Shown: in pieces, positions 10,991 through 22,804 of the stretch | How the letters are laid out: each line of letters begins with the position of its first letter | How positions within the stretch are numbered: the stretch's first letter is position 1 | Assembly: GCA_004764695.1 (NCBI GenBank) | Contig: SMSO01000032.1 | Span: 8,700,668-8,764,667 of the forward strand | DNA from: Schizochytrium sp. TIO01 | Lineage: Eukaryota; Sar; Bigyra; Thraustochytrida; Thraustochytriidae | DNA length: 64,000 nucleotides | Direction of reading: 5' to 3' | Position numbers and translations under genes: made by a program | The notes under the pieces: generated by a model | Database searches by the model: none | The model's input: only the letters and a program-made list of their open reading frames with translations | Told to the model about the DNA's origin: nothing

Positions 10991-13268
10991 GAAGAAACAA
11001 ATTGAAGTATAGAGATAATGAGAAGACAGAAACAGTTTTCGCACTTGCACGAGCCTCCAAACAGTTGAGGCAAAGGAGCGGGAGAAAATTGCTCTTCAAA
11101 AAAAGCTTACCGCAGTGTGCGTTTGTTTTGAGGTGGAAATGTTAGGTTTCATATAGTAGGAGGAGCTGTGGGTAAGGAAAGGTTGGAAGTGTCCAAGTGA
11201 AGTGAAGTGAGGTGCAGGAAGTGGGAGTCGTACCATGAGAAAGGTTTGTTTGCTTGCTTGTTCGGGTCTATTTATGAAAGCGAAAGTTTTCAATTTTTCA
11301 AATCAAAAAAAAAATTAAATCAAAATTTTAAAATGTATCTTGTATTGTTGGAAAAGAATAGCGAAAAGGAAGCTCAATGCTATCTTCGTCAAAAGCAACA
11401 TTTTAGCATTGTGCGGAGATCTTAGTAGAACACGCGAGGTTCGTGGGTATTCATGTAAATTAACATTTCGCTTGGCGCAGGATTTATTGGTTTCTAACGA
11501 GAGAAGCTTGAAAGGTTTGGTGGTTTGTTTGATTAATAATCGCCCCCCAAAACCCGAAAATTATGATCTTCTCGAGGCGCACGCCTTGAGAGGTCAAGAT
11601 CTGTCGTGTCGCGATCGACCTCGACGTCTACATTACGGCCTAGCCGGTGCTTTGCATGATCGCTTTCTTACTCTAGAGTCCTTCAGAACAATACTTTTGT
11701 CTCATGAGATCCGAGTCTAATGGCCTCTAGCGAAGCGAATTTTCATCACGGGCATACAATACGGAGAGATTTGCTCTACGAGCGAGTTTGACAATGTTAG
11801 TGAAATAGTCTCAGGGTGAAAATTGTCACTTAGATCTACCTATACATATTCAAGCCCGACCTTTCAGTGTAGATAGCCTATTAGCTGAAGCAATTTCATT
11901 ATTTGGAGCGTGGAGGTATGTGTGTAAAATCGTTGCATTTCCTTTGAAAGATAGGTGGAGGCAATTCTAAGGTGTTTCTTGTTTCACTGGCCTGTTGTAC
12001 GACTAGCCGTGGCAGCAATCGACTCTGCGTTGGTCCTGTTAGGCCTATTTCTATGCGAAAGTACCGATTTTGAAGATGGGATACATTTGATGGGAACTTT
12101 CAAGCGCGAGCGAGGAGTAGGCAGGCATCTGAAGCCTTTTCAGTGGGAGATTACAGCACAGTTTAGATTCCTCTTTAATTGTCGGCGTCACGCCTCCGAT
12201 TGCGTACACGGTGTCGAAAACATGGCATTGATCTAGCCTTGAAACAAAGATTGCGCACAGTGAATGAATGTCTAATGTTCGCTTCCAGATATATTAATCA
12301 GCAAAAGTCAAGTGAGATGAAGGGTTGATTTAACGGGAAATTTACAACCATGCAAAGTCACTTCCTACTCAGTAGCATACCCGAAGATCAATTAAAAAAA
12401 CGTTTTAACCTACTGTTACAAATACAGCCTTCATTGCCATTCGTTGTCTTCCCCTCTAAGCTCTACAGCTTAAGCTTTCCAAAGTGCTAACTTTGGAAAA
12501 TTGCCATGCGTTGGATAGACGTTCTGTTCTCCCATCCATAGGTTCCCTTCGCCTTTCGTGATTTTATTGTTGTTTGATTATTTGCGACACAGCAAGAAAA
12601 GGAAAACCAATAAAGCGGGAAAGCTTACTTGGGCCCTACTCGCAGCTAGGTACGTAGTAGGGGCCATTGTAAGCATTGAAACGGTGACAACTATAACGAG
12701 GCGGTTTTAGCCGCTGCCTTACGCGCATGCTCTCGCATCACCGTAAGAAATCGACGGGATTCAGTCGCAGAAAAGGGCCTCAAAGTTCCTCCCAAACTTG
12801 CGCCAGGCCTCGACGGCGCGGCGGGGATACCTGCCATCCTTGGTGAGCTCATCGCAATGATCGAGCGACACTCTGAAATTACAAAAAATCGCCTCATCGG
12901 CTGTGCACAGATACTAAGACATACGCGATATACAATATACTAATACTACCTATGTCTACGTAGTGCAATAGATCAATGTTCTGCGATGCGCCGAATCAAA
13001 GGCAGAATATGAGTGACTCAGAAGAAGATGAAAAGAACCGCTGTGCCGGAGGATGAGCTAATTAGCAGCATCTGTTCTACAGCACAATTGTAATGATGGC
13101 GAGATTGATTGATTAATTGGTTCATCGATATATTTGAATGGTGCGCTCTCGCTCTCAATGAGCTCAAGTTTTTCTCAGCAACGTCAAGTTTCTGCAGTTT
13201 TTAACGGGTCAGCATTGGTTGTTCATTTCTATGAACAGGTCAAACTTACATTCATCCTTTAACATTGC
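8967..13268. other. gene-sparse region; islands of GC-richer DNA and simple repeats
   Basis: No assignable gene. GC-richer islands (about 9.3-9.6, 10.0-10.6 and 11.4-11.7 kb) carry 60-130 codon frames on both strands, none recognisable. A minus-strand frame at 12,691-12,877 follows a good acceptor-like TTTTTTGTAATTTCAG and could be a terminal exon. Simple repeats: GCTA (about 9,968-9,988), CAGCT (about 10,110-10,134), GAAA (about 10,969-10,990). Confidence 0.5.
10284..10337. repeat. (GCAA)n tetranucleotide microsatellite
   Basis: About 13 copies of a GCAA/AAGC unit, uninterrupted. The same motif in the same orientation recurs at 14,166-14,216. The open frames through it (QASKQASK) are spurious. 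Confidence 0.95.
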
Positions 13269-13271
13269 TAA

Positions 13272-13327
<56 letters not shown>
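13269..13327. repeat. (GAAA)n tetranucleotide microsatellite
   Basis: About 14 copies of GAAA ending in a short GA run. Confidence 0.95.
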
Positions 13328-13335
<8 letters not shown>

Positions 13336-13933
13336 CCTATTTTAATATGGAAAGCTTTGATCTTTTGAAATTATTACTTTAACTTTAAAAAAGTTCGCAC
13401 ACAAAATAGGTTTGTCTGTTTTTCACCGTCGTAATTCTATTTTCTGGGGCTGACAGTGGCGGTATACATGCAAATGGGAGCGCCCGCTCTTCGCAGGGCT
13501 TCCAGACGGAGGCGAAACGGCGGCCTCCGATCTCTCGTTTGAGTCGCGAGGCGCGCTCGAGGCTAGTCAAAACTCCGCGGCGATTATCCCGGCACCGCCT
13601 TTCCTGTTGTCTGCGACCGAGCTCAGCGAAACGAAGGGCTCGAAGTCATGTTTGCGGCGGTTTAACTTTCCAACGTGGCATGACTCTGCTTAATATTTGG
13701 TATTTGTTTTTGTAAATTTAATGTTTATTTTAAATTAGATGTAAACTTTTGTAAATATAGACACAGGTTAGCTGAGAATTATAAATGAAGTGATATGTAA
13801 ATAAACTCGTACACCGAAAGAATCAATTTTGTGCTTATTATATATATGTACGAGGAAGTAGACTCGAGAAGCAGCTATTGCCCTGCATGCGAGGTGGCAT
13901 GGTCGAGGGAAAGACCCCGAAGACAAAGAAGAT

Positions 13934-13934
13934 G

Positions 13935-14010
<76 letters not shown>
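13934..14010. repeat. (GATT)n tetranucleotide microsatellite
   Basis: About 19 copies of GATT/TTGA, uninterrupted. Confidence 0.95.
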
Positions 14011-14012
<2 letters not shown>

Positions 14013-14165
14013 AAGGAGAGGTTCAAGATATGAATGCAACGGCACAGAACCTGGTTGATTTATTTGTTGGTATGCCGCTCCTCTCCTCATAGACCGAAGA
14101 TACCTCAAGGTCGAGACACTCGAGGATCGGATCAAATCAATCCTGATGCCCATGGCTGGCCTGAA

Positions 14166-14169
14166 AGCG

Positions 14170-14216
<47 letters not shown>
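14166..14216. repeat. (GCAA)n tetranucleotide microsatellite
   Basis: About 12 copies; the same unit and orientation as the array at 10,284. Confidence 0.95.
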
Positions 14217-15424
14217 CCGAATCTTCAGAACTCCATCGTAGCACGGCCAATTGGAAATCATGGCGCAGTTAACTTTTGTTACCTGTGCTCTTCGTTTCGC
14301 AGAAATGATTTATTCAACTCATTGAGTCATCATCCTTGAAAAGCACCAAAACCACCAAGACTTCTGATGGAGCGATCGAAGGAATTCGTTTGCCGATGTG
14401 GAGATTTTCTCTCTTGAAATCAAGATCCCCAAAGCCATCGAAGATACATATTATATATATATTTATATTTATATATGATATCTTGGTCGTGACCGGCATC
14501 GTCAAATCGAATTGTGCGTTCCTGGATGTGATTCATTGAAGAATCGTAGTATATCCTAATGAAAGCGCGTTCCTATTTCTGCCTATTTCTGCAACTCGTT
14601 CGACCAATGATGCGCTCTTCTCGCTTGTTCTCGTTCTTCAGGGCGGGTGTTCTTTCTTGCGTTCCCTATGGAGTTGAATTGAGTTCTTTCTTTGCCCACT
14701 GGCACCTCGTGAAATGATTTAAGAAATAGTGGTAGAAGCAGCTCTTTGTTTGTTTCCCTCAAAGGGTCGCAGCGACTGACACCGCTTAAGGAAATATTCC
14801 CGCCCCCCTCTTAATCTTTGGCCGACCTGTGAAACCTTCGTACCTCCATACTACTGCTGCTGCTGCTGCATTTTCAATCGATTCCTCGGCTCAAGATTTT
14901 CTCTCCTGCGGCGCCAAATCAAATATTCTTTTCTTTCTATTTTTTAAAGTAAGAAAGTAAAAAGAGTGTTCTCTCCAGAAGAGGAAGAATTGGAAAGGAG
15001 GGGGAAAAAAGGGGAGGAACCCAAACACTGAAGAAGACGCGAGAAAACCTTCTTTTTCTTTTCTCTTTTGTAGGTAGCTACTGACTTGATGCAACAGCAG
15101 TAGCAGCAGCAATCAGCGCACAAGCAGAGGAAGGAAGGAGGAAGGAAGGCACCGTGCTGCAGCTCGAGCAGGCAGTGCTGCTGCTCCATTGGCCTTTCAC
15201 ACAAGTTTGTTTAAGCGCCGCGCAGTCGGCTTTGGAGGAGCGGGCGGCTCATGGCGCATCGTAGGCGCCGCCTCATCGACGAAGACGACGACGACGACGA
15301 CGACGACGACGAAGACGACGGAGTTCCGAAATCCGTGGCGATTGGTGTGGGTTGGCGTCCGTCCGTTTTGAAGGAGTGACCAGTAGGTGGGTTAGCCAGC
15401 TAGCGCCTCCTGGATACTCCTCGA

Positions 15425-15477
15425 GCGGGGATCCCCTTGTGGGGCCCCGCACCTCCACAGCGTGAGTGCTGTGGTGG
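15425..15477. repeat. two adjacent perfect hairpins
   Basis: The first hairpin pairs GCGGGG (15,425-15,430) with CCCCGC (15,445-15,450) and, inside it, CCCC with GGGG around a TTGT loop. The second pairs CCACAGC (15,455-15,461) with GCTGTGG (15,468-15,474) around a 6-base loop, and extends past a T-T mismatch by two pairs. They are five bases apart, terminator-like in shape but in eukaryotic DNA without a nearby gene end. Confidence 0.7.
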
Positions 15478-15668
15478 CCAGAGATAAGACTTTCCGAGTG
15501 CGCGGGGGCTGGTGGGCGATGTTGCTTCTAGTAATTGTGAAGGGCGGAGGCATTCATTAAATTTAATTAATTAATTATTTATTTATTTATTTGTTTGTTG
15601 TCAAAGGTGCACACATGAGAGTTATGGGCCTTGGGCTAGTTCTGCTGGCCTCTATCGAAGACAAAGAT

Positions 15669-15724
15669 GGCTCTTCAAGGCGCTCGCGCCCTTCGCAGTC
15701 TCCGTCTGCGACGCTTGAAGAGCC
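15669..15724. repeat. 11-bp inverted repeat enclosing two smaller hairpins
   Basis: GGCTCTTCAAG (15,669-15,679) is matched exactly by CTTGAAGAGCC (15,714-15,724). Inside lie a small GC hairpin (about 15,679-15,690) and TCGCAG/CTGCGA (15,693-15,698 with 15,706-15,711) with a 7-base loop. The shape is a compact three-way junction similar in style to the element at 8.8 kb. Confidence 0.7.
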
Positions 15725-16788
15725 CCTTCGAACCGCCGTCTGATAGCTAAGTCTCCAAGTCTCCAGGCTCCTCGGAGTAAGAGCAGAAGGTACCTCGATA
15801 TCGGGCACAACAGCTAGCTCAAAACCGCAGAGAAAGCTCCGTTATTACGCAGAACCTGTCGTTGTACCTAACTGGGTACTTTTCTCTTGAAAATGAATAG
15901 ATTGGTGAGCGTCTTGGGACCTCAACTGTGTTGGAAACAGCTGCTTGGCCGGCCAAAGAAACAGAGGTATTGGCAAAGGGAGTCTTCAGCAACGCATTAA
16001 GTAGGTGGGCGTGTACATCCCGAGGGACCGGGACATGTAACACGAGGCAGACTAAATCCAATCCACTCTTTACCTGGTTTTAAAACTTTCGTATACTCAC
16101 ACAATACTTTTTATTCAAATAAAATAAAAGCTTTAATATATGTATTTAGCTAAACAACAAAACAAAAACTCATACATACATACTTTCTTTCCTTTTCTTT
16201 TCTTTTCTTTTTGATAATAATAATAATAATAAAACAAGAAATTGAAAAGAAAAAAAAGGAAAACGAGGAAAAGAATTTTTACAAAACCCCAATGAAAATC
16301 ATATATAAGAAGGTAAAGCATTAGCAGCCTCGAGAAGTTCAAGCTGCCTTAGTATCTCTAGCTAGTTTCTGAGCGGCAACAGCTGCCTGAGTCTGCTCGC
16401 TCACAGTCTCTCCTGGAGCTTGGCGAGAGCTTCTAGAGGCCTCTCATGACGAAGCTGGAGAAGGCCTGCTAGGGAGAATAGGAGAATAGGGGCCGAAGCA
16501 GGCAGGCAGCCAGCCAGCCAGCAGGTTAGTTAGTTTTAGTTGGTTGGTTGGTTAGTTAGTTATGAAGGATCGAACTCGAGTGAAGTTAGTTGGTTTCAAA
16601 GTTGTTTTTAGCGTGTTTTTTCTTCTACAGTAGTTTCCGTACGAAAGGGGAAAAGAAGAAAGCCTTTATTTTAAAAGGAGGGAAGTAAGCATAGCCGCCT
16701 CGAGAAGAGCGGAGTCGCGGGACTCGATCGTCCAAATTAGTGGTTGCACAACCACTCACTTCAGGCGACGTCTCTTCTGTTGGTGTTG
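15725..16788. other. gene-sparse region, nothing recognised
   Basis: AT-rich DNA with short TTAG/TTGG runs near 16,505-16,562. No supported gene. Confidence 0.6.
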
Positions 16789-16922
16789 GTTTGTTTGTTT
16801 GTTTGTTTGTTTGTTTGTTTGTTTGTTTGTTTGTTTGTTTGTTTGTTTGTTTGTTTGTTTGTTTGTTTGTTTGTTTGTTTGTTTGTTTGTTTGTTTGTTT
16901 GTTTGTTTGTTTGTTTGTTTGT
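16789..16922. repeat. (TTTG)n tetranucleotide microsatellite
   Basis: About 33 uninterrupted copies. This is the reverse complement of the CAAA/AAAC unit used in the arrays at 20.2, 28.0 and 31.2 kb. Open frames reading LFVCLFVC through it are artefacts. Confidence 0.97.
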
Positions 16923-19900
16923 TCGCTTTCGTTGCACGTTGCTACACCTGATTACCACTTCAGGTACCGCTGACTTGGCCTCAAGTACAACTGCGATGTA
17001 TCACTCACTAGGAAAGATGAAGACCTCAAATGACTTTTTATTGCAAAAGGGATGGTAGCTATGTCTTAGCTGGCCAGCTAGAAAGGAAGAATGAATGAAA
17101 GAATGAATTGATGAGAGAGTGAGAGAGAGACAGATAGTGGAAGAATGGCGCTCTTCTTTGATAGTCAGTTAATTGCGAGTGCTTGAGGGTTAGAACTCTG
17201 TCCGTCAGTGCCTAGGCGCGCGCCTGCTCTTGACTTTAGTTTTCGATCATCTGAAGGAAAGATTTTGAGGGACTTGAAGAAACATTGGCTGTGAACTTCA
17301 TGTCACGCCAATGCCATTTCATCAAATGTTCTTTGCAAACTCGAATAAATTCAATCAAAAAAGATGATTTTCAAATGCTCAAGGCCCTATAGGTGCTACA
17401 CAGTGTTTGACCCTGACTGTTTAAAATCTTATTCTGCTCGGCCACGACAAGCCTTCGAGTTCCTTTCATATCCTTTCTTGGGCAAAGCTCTTTCTAAGTT
17501 GCAGGTTATCACAATTACAGCACTGAGAAATCAGCTCAGCTTTCAGAAGGGGTGGGGACAGCCTTCCTCCTTCCGCAGGTCCGTTCGTTTGGCAAGCAAG
17601 TAATTGGCGGGTTTTCAGCGCTTAGCACAGATGCGGGTGGCCTGGATATTAATTACGTTTCCGAATGGAGCCGTGGCCTGGATATTAAAAAGGTCGAAAT
17701 ACCCAAGACTGCCAGCGTTGCTTTCAAAATGCCCTTTCCAAAAGACTCGAGGACAAGCAGTTGAGCGAAGAAGTTCTACGATCCCCGTTTGCATCACTTT
17801 GACACCCCCTTATTTCCATTTCTTATTCCCTTGTAAATGACTTACTTACAAACAAACGAATTACTGTGAGAACTGCGTACTCTCAGTCTCTTCTGTTAGG
17901 TGCAGTGTAGAAGGACAAGAAGAATTACGCTTCGTGGCATTGTAACACCTCACCGTCGACCTGAAGATTGAAGATTAAATGTTGGAGATTGAAGATTACA
18001 TATTGAAGATTAAATATCAAATATTGGAGATTAAATATTGAAGATTGAAGATTGGATATTGAAGATTCATTCTCGAGGATCAAATATGCATTTGCTCAGG
18101 CACAACGTGCGACGAATAGCTTTTCTGTACGCATGCTCCTTTACGGTGGTGTCGATTGCGTCGCATTGCGAATGGCTTTGACGAAGCATTCGCGGCGTCG
18201 ACTTTAATCGCAGCCTAACCTACATCCTCGCGTCCTTACATGCTTGCATGCATACTTATCTCTGTAAATTGCCTCGTGATGCTGTCTGTCCTTTCGCTGG
18301 CTTGCCGCCTCAAAACCTGCTCATCGCAGACGGCGCATTCGCTGTGGCTGTCGCAGAAACGGCGCTTGGGTTGGCTTCTTCGCTCCGCAGCGATAATGTA
18401 TCTGATATCCACACGTAGCTGGAGGGCATGGGCGACTAATTCTAAGGCTGCATCCATTCGCATTTCCTGTTTTGACTTCTCTCTCCTCTCCACTGTTGCT
18501 GTGTAGAGGAAAGGTGTGTGAGGATGGTTCGCGACGCCCGAATGGTGTTGGAGGTGTTGCGTAAAGTCAAAGTCTCCTCACAGCTGCTGTTTATTTATTT
18601 ATTGGTTGCTTTATTGGTTGATTTATTTGCTCATGTATTTATTTATTTATATATTTATTTATATTTATTTATATATTTATTTATATATTTATTCGAAAGG
18701 GGTTGTCGCCCACGGAGGGTCGGCAAAGCTTCGAGGGAGCGAAGAAGAGGGACTCGCCTTGAATAAACTTGAGCCGGTCGTATGATTCATGCAGCTGCTG
18801 CCTAGCTAGAGGCAGCGGCGGGTTTAGAGGGCCGAGAGGAGAATCGAGTTAAAGAATAATAACCGGGCGACTCGTTATGGACTTAACGAGATTGATTGCG
18901 GAGGAGCACGAGGTAGGTAGCAGTAGGGTTTCGATCCGGCCCGGAGTTAGGTAGGTAGGTAGGTAGATCCTACGGCCGCGAGAGAGAGAGAGAGAGAGAG
19001 AGCTCTCGAGCGGAGTTAATAGTAATAATGATTGTTGTTTTGTTTTATTAGAAATAATTTTGTTGGTTAGAAAAAGATAAAGTAAAAGAACACCGAAGGA
19101 ATAGTTTGAGCCTGCTTTTCATGCATCGCTCTGTGCGTTCTTCAGGTTTGAGGCCTGAAGTAAATCTCTGCATGTTCGTTTAGACAAGCTTAGTCGATCT
19201 ATCGATCCTGCGGCTCCAGCAAGAAATTCCTCGCAAAATAATATTCTCCTAAGAAGACTCAGCCTGCGTGGGGTTATTATGGTAAACACGGTGGCTGACT
19301 TGACTGACCACACTCGGGCTGCGGTTCCGTCGCTCTTTCGTGCTGTTTGCCTTAGCACTTGAAAGAAAATACAAATAGTCCTTTTAAAAAGATCTACGAG
19401 AACTACACCACCTTTGATTGTGTGCCTGATTGTCTGTTTGACTATTTTTCGGTTTGTTTCAACTTCAAGTTGTTTCGAGCTGTCCGCAGTACTCCTATTG
19501 ATTTATCATGTAAAACTGTTGCAGAATGCTTTTTTGCTTTCCAGCCCAGCTTGGTTCGTTAGTTTTGCAAAGTCATACATTAGAAACAAAACAGTAATCT
19601 CAACCAGTGAAAACATATTTTAAAGTTTTGTTAGTTTTTTTGTTTTTTTAAATATGTGTTTATAAATAAATAAATTCAAAATCAAAATCAAATAATATGA
19701 CATCACATGACATGACATGACATAGTACCTTCTCCGTTCAACTCTAGAGAAGTTCTAAAGGAGGACTTGGATCATGATAAATGGACTCTCTTCTGGCAGA
19801 ACGAGAGAGATGTCGGTCCATGGGTCTGCCATCATGCAGCGAAAAGGTTTCTCTTGGTCTACTCCCGATGAAGACGCTAATGGATTGCATGTATGCAAGT

Positions 19901-20208
19901 CACTGAAGGAGAGGCAGGTCCTGTCCTCCAAGTTTCCGCAGAACGAAAATGCCGTCACGAAGAAACAGCAGTATTCAGCTTCTGCACAGCAGCTAACACA
20001 GTTAGTGTGGTGCATGCGGGATATAGTAGGTGTTGCAACACCTTCCCGCACGCTCAGCTTCCGTTTCCAAGAATACCTGCGGCCCAAACTCGACATACAA
20101 ACGCAAAACCGACGCGCAGCCTCTCTCAGGGAACGTGACCAGGGGAAGCACACCACCTATGACACAAATAACATCATAAATTTATGAAGTAGAAAGAACG
20201 CGCAAAAC
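16923..20208. other. gene-sparse region with degenerate tandem repeats
   Basis: No assignable gene. Degenerate ATTGAAGA-type tandem units fill about 17,969-18,067. TTTA/ATTTAT repeats lie at about 18,590-18,694, GGTA at 18,948-18,966, and GA at about 18,981-19,000. A 15-base direct repeat GTGGCCTGGATATTA occurs twice near 17,637 and 17,674. Confidence 0.55.
20012..20053. repeat. nested hairpin around a 14-bp palindrome
   Basis: GCATGCGGGA (20,012-20,021) pairs with TCCCGCACGC (20,044-20,053) with one mismatch. Inside lies the perfect palindrome GGTGTTGCAACACC (20,029-20,042). The TGCGGGA/TCCCGCA arm pair also occurs in the 8.8 kb element (8880-8886 with 8895-8901). Confidence 0.65.
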
Positions 20209-20328
20209 AAGCAAACAAACAAACAAACAAACAAACAAACAAACAAACAAACAAACAAACAAACAAACAAACAAACAAACAAACAAACAAACAAACAAAC
20301 AAACAAACAAACAAACAAACAAACAAGC
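20209..20328. repeat. (AAAC)n tetranucleotide microsatellite
   Basis: About 29 copies, uninterrupted. Confidence 0.97.
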
Positions 20329-20557
20329 AATACTTTAGGACGGCCAGTGTAAGCCTGACTTGGATCGATCACACGTGAGACTGAGATCGATCGCGTTCTT
20401 CTTCACGGGGAATTGAGCAAACAGCTGAGGGGGCAAGAGCTCCTTTTTCCAAATGAAAAGATAACTATCTCCAAGACATCCTGCGATAGTCCATTGCTTG
20501 CTGGCCTGCCTATTAATCATTAGCCTTCCTGCTTGCTGGCGATAGCTAGCCATTACG

Positions 20558-20612
20558 CGATGATGACACGATGATGACACGATGATGACACGATGATGAG
20601 ACGATGATCGTG
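20558..20612. repeat. about 12-bp tandem repeat (CGATGATGACA-type)
   Basis: Four to five near-identical copies of a 12-base unit, the last slightly changed. Confidence 0.8.
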
Positions 20613-20982
20613 ATTCGTGAGGCTGGTGACTCAGAATCTTGGAGCGCGAGGGCTGATTAGTTCAATCAACATCCTCAGCGATGTAGGATAGCAGCAGGGG
20701 AAACTAACGAACAGATAAAAGCGGGGGTCGCAATCGCGAGAATTGAAACTTGGAGGATCCTGTAGAATTGAAAACTGTTGTAAAAAACAAAGTAAAGATT
20801 TTTTTATTTTACTTTTAAAATTCTTATTCTTATTCTTGAAAGCCTTTTTAAATTGTAAAATAAAATGTAATTCAACAACTTCTGTAATAATAATAAATAA
20901 AAAGGCTAACCGCATATAAAAAGAAGCTTTTCGATCTTCGATAACAGATTTGGTCGCCTCTTCTCCTCAGTCCGCTGCGCGA

Positions 20983-21352
20983 ATGAATAAATAAATAAAT
21001 AAACAAATAAATGAATGAATGAATGAATGAATGAATGAATGAATGAATGAATGAATGAATGAATGAATGAATGAATGAATGAATGAATGAATGAATGAAT
21101 GAATGAATGAATGAATGAATGAATAAATGAATGAATGAATGAATAAATGAATGAATGAATGAATGAATGAATGAATGAATGAATGAATGAATGAATGAAT
21201 GAATGAATGAATGAATGAATGAATGAATGAATGAATGAATGAATGAATGAATGAATGAATGAATGAATGAATGAATGAATGAATGAATGAATGAATGAAT
21301 GAATGAATGAATGAATGAACGAATGAATGAATGAATGAACGAACGAATGAAT
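20983..21352. repeat. long (GAAT)n microsatellite with a few interruptions
   Basis: About 85-90 copies of GAAT, preceded by a few TAAA units and with point variants (GAAT to AAAT near 21,122 and 21,142; GAAC near 21,319 and 21,339). The overlapping long minus-strand frames (SFIHSFIH) are artefacts of the repeat. Confidence 0.97.
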
Positions 21353-22804
21353 GCATGCATGCATGCGAACAAGAAATAAATACATGAATAAACACATAAA
21401 CAAATAAACCAAAGGCCCTCAAAGTCAGCGAGGCACGCAGAAAGAAGAAGCCCACTGTTTCCGCCTTCTTTCGAAGGATAGATATCATGATGTTCGAAGA
21501 AGCCCCTGACATGTGCCTTCTACCAGCACCTTCGCAGCCACCTCGGGAACCCGAAGGCCACTAAGAAGGAAGGTGCCACCGCGACCTTTATTTGCAGGGA
21601 TTTGAGGAAATGAACGCCAGCGGCTGTTATTAGCTCTATGTATGATTTCAATAGTTTCTTTCATGCACCTTGGAGGATACACGGGACCTGCGGGTTCCTC
21701 GTCCTACGAGAAGGCGGAGCGCTGTATTGGTTGACGGAGCGAGCGATTGAGAGCTTGGCTCGTGAATAGACAGCCAGCCGCACAAACATGAGGCCGTGTC
21801 GCATTCTTTTAAGCGCCGCTTGAAAAGCGTGAACAATGGGTTCAGACTTCTCGACAGTGAGCGAGATTTTTTTGGAATCATCGTTAGAGCAAAGGAAGTT
21901 ATTGGTTTTGTTTGTTCTTCTGCTGTGGCCTTTTCTGTTTCCTCTTTTTGAGTATGTTTATAAGATTTTATTTTAAAGTATTACTATGCTTGACCTATTC
22001 GAAATTGAGGGACCAGGAAACGGCCGTCTGTTCATTCCACTCTTTGATTGGTTGGATCCCAGTCAGCTTTAGGAATGGCAAAAGGTTCGTATTTCGAGAT
22101 GACATCGTGTTCATACTCCAATGACCTAGAATAGAGCCTTTCACCTAATTCAACCTAGCAGTCTCGATATTCTTGAGATGAACCTGAAGCATAGATTGGA
22201 GCTACGCCAATTGCGTGCAACATCGCTTGCAGGGAAATGCGAGACCACGGTCCATGTGGAATCGCTATCTCACCAAGCTTATAAATGCGGCGTTTATAAT
22301 CGAGAGTAAATTTAACAGGCACTCGAGAATCCTGGCTCTTTTCAAGTACGTGCCAAAAACGCATTGTCTGCATGCATGCAAACATCATCCCCGTTGGTAT
22401 TGGACATCCTATACACCTTCACACGCTTGCTCTATCTATTTAGGTATCTAATCTCTTTGACTACTTGTGTCTCGTCTGAGTTTCAGGTTTGCCTGAGTAT
22501 TAAAACTAAATGATAAATAACTCACTCGTCGCAGTGTTCCATAATAAAATGATTCGTTCTATCGGGTTACGAAGGCCCATCATGGAACGATCGGTGAACG
22601 ATTCAGGAACATTCCAAATTTATATCTTTCGTACTGCCATGGTTGTAGTGAACATTAATCTAACGATCCATAGACGATAGACACATGGATACGACTCCTA
22701 ATTTTAAAAATATAGTGTGCACAAACAAATAAATAGCATACACTGCAATTGAGCAAGGAAACCCGAAATACGTCTCACTCAAATTCTTGGGTGGTAACAT
22801 CACT
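21353..22804. other. gene-sparse region before the nuclease-kinase gene
   Basis: Short frames on both strands, none recognisable. This is the upstream region of the gene starting at 22,805. Confidence 0.55.

Larger units (their letters stand above)
13328..15424. other. gene-sparse region with microsatellites and one perfect hairpin
   Basis: No assignable gene. CGGAGGC (13,507-13,513) is matched by GCCTCCG (13,523-13,529), a perfect 7-bp hairpin. A GAC/ACG trinucleotide run lies at about 15,284-15,312, and AT-rich ATTTATAT repeats at about 14,450-14,478. Confidence 0.55.

Noticed and set aside
16740-17058. Plus-strand LFVC-repeat frames that could look like a membrane protein
   Set aside because: Pure TTTG microsatellite; hydrophobicity is an artefact.
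18921-18945. tRNA T-arm-like GGTTTCGATCC
   Set aside because: The flanking bases do not pair to form a T stem, and no acceptor, D or anticodon arm is found.
20872-21512. Long minus-strand frames of 166-181 residues reading SFIHSFIH
   Set aside because: They are translations of the GAAT microsatellite in three phases; no unique sequence supports a protein.
5874-22804. Search for transposase, reverse transcriptase or LTR remnants in the sparse region
   Set aside because: No catalytic motif or long terminal repeat was recognised by eye; simple repeats do not imply a mobile element.
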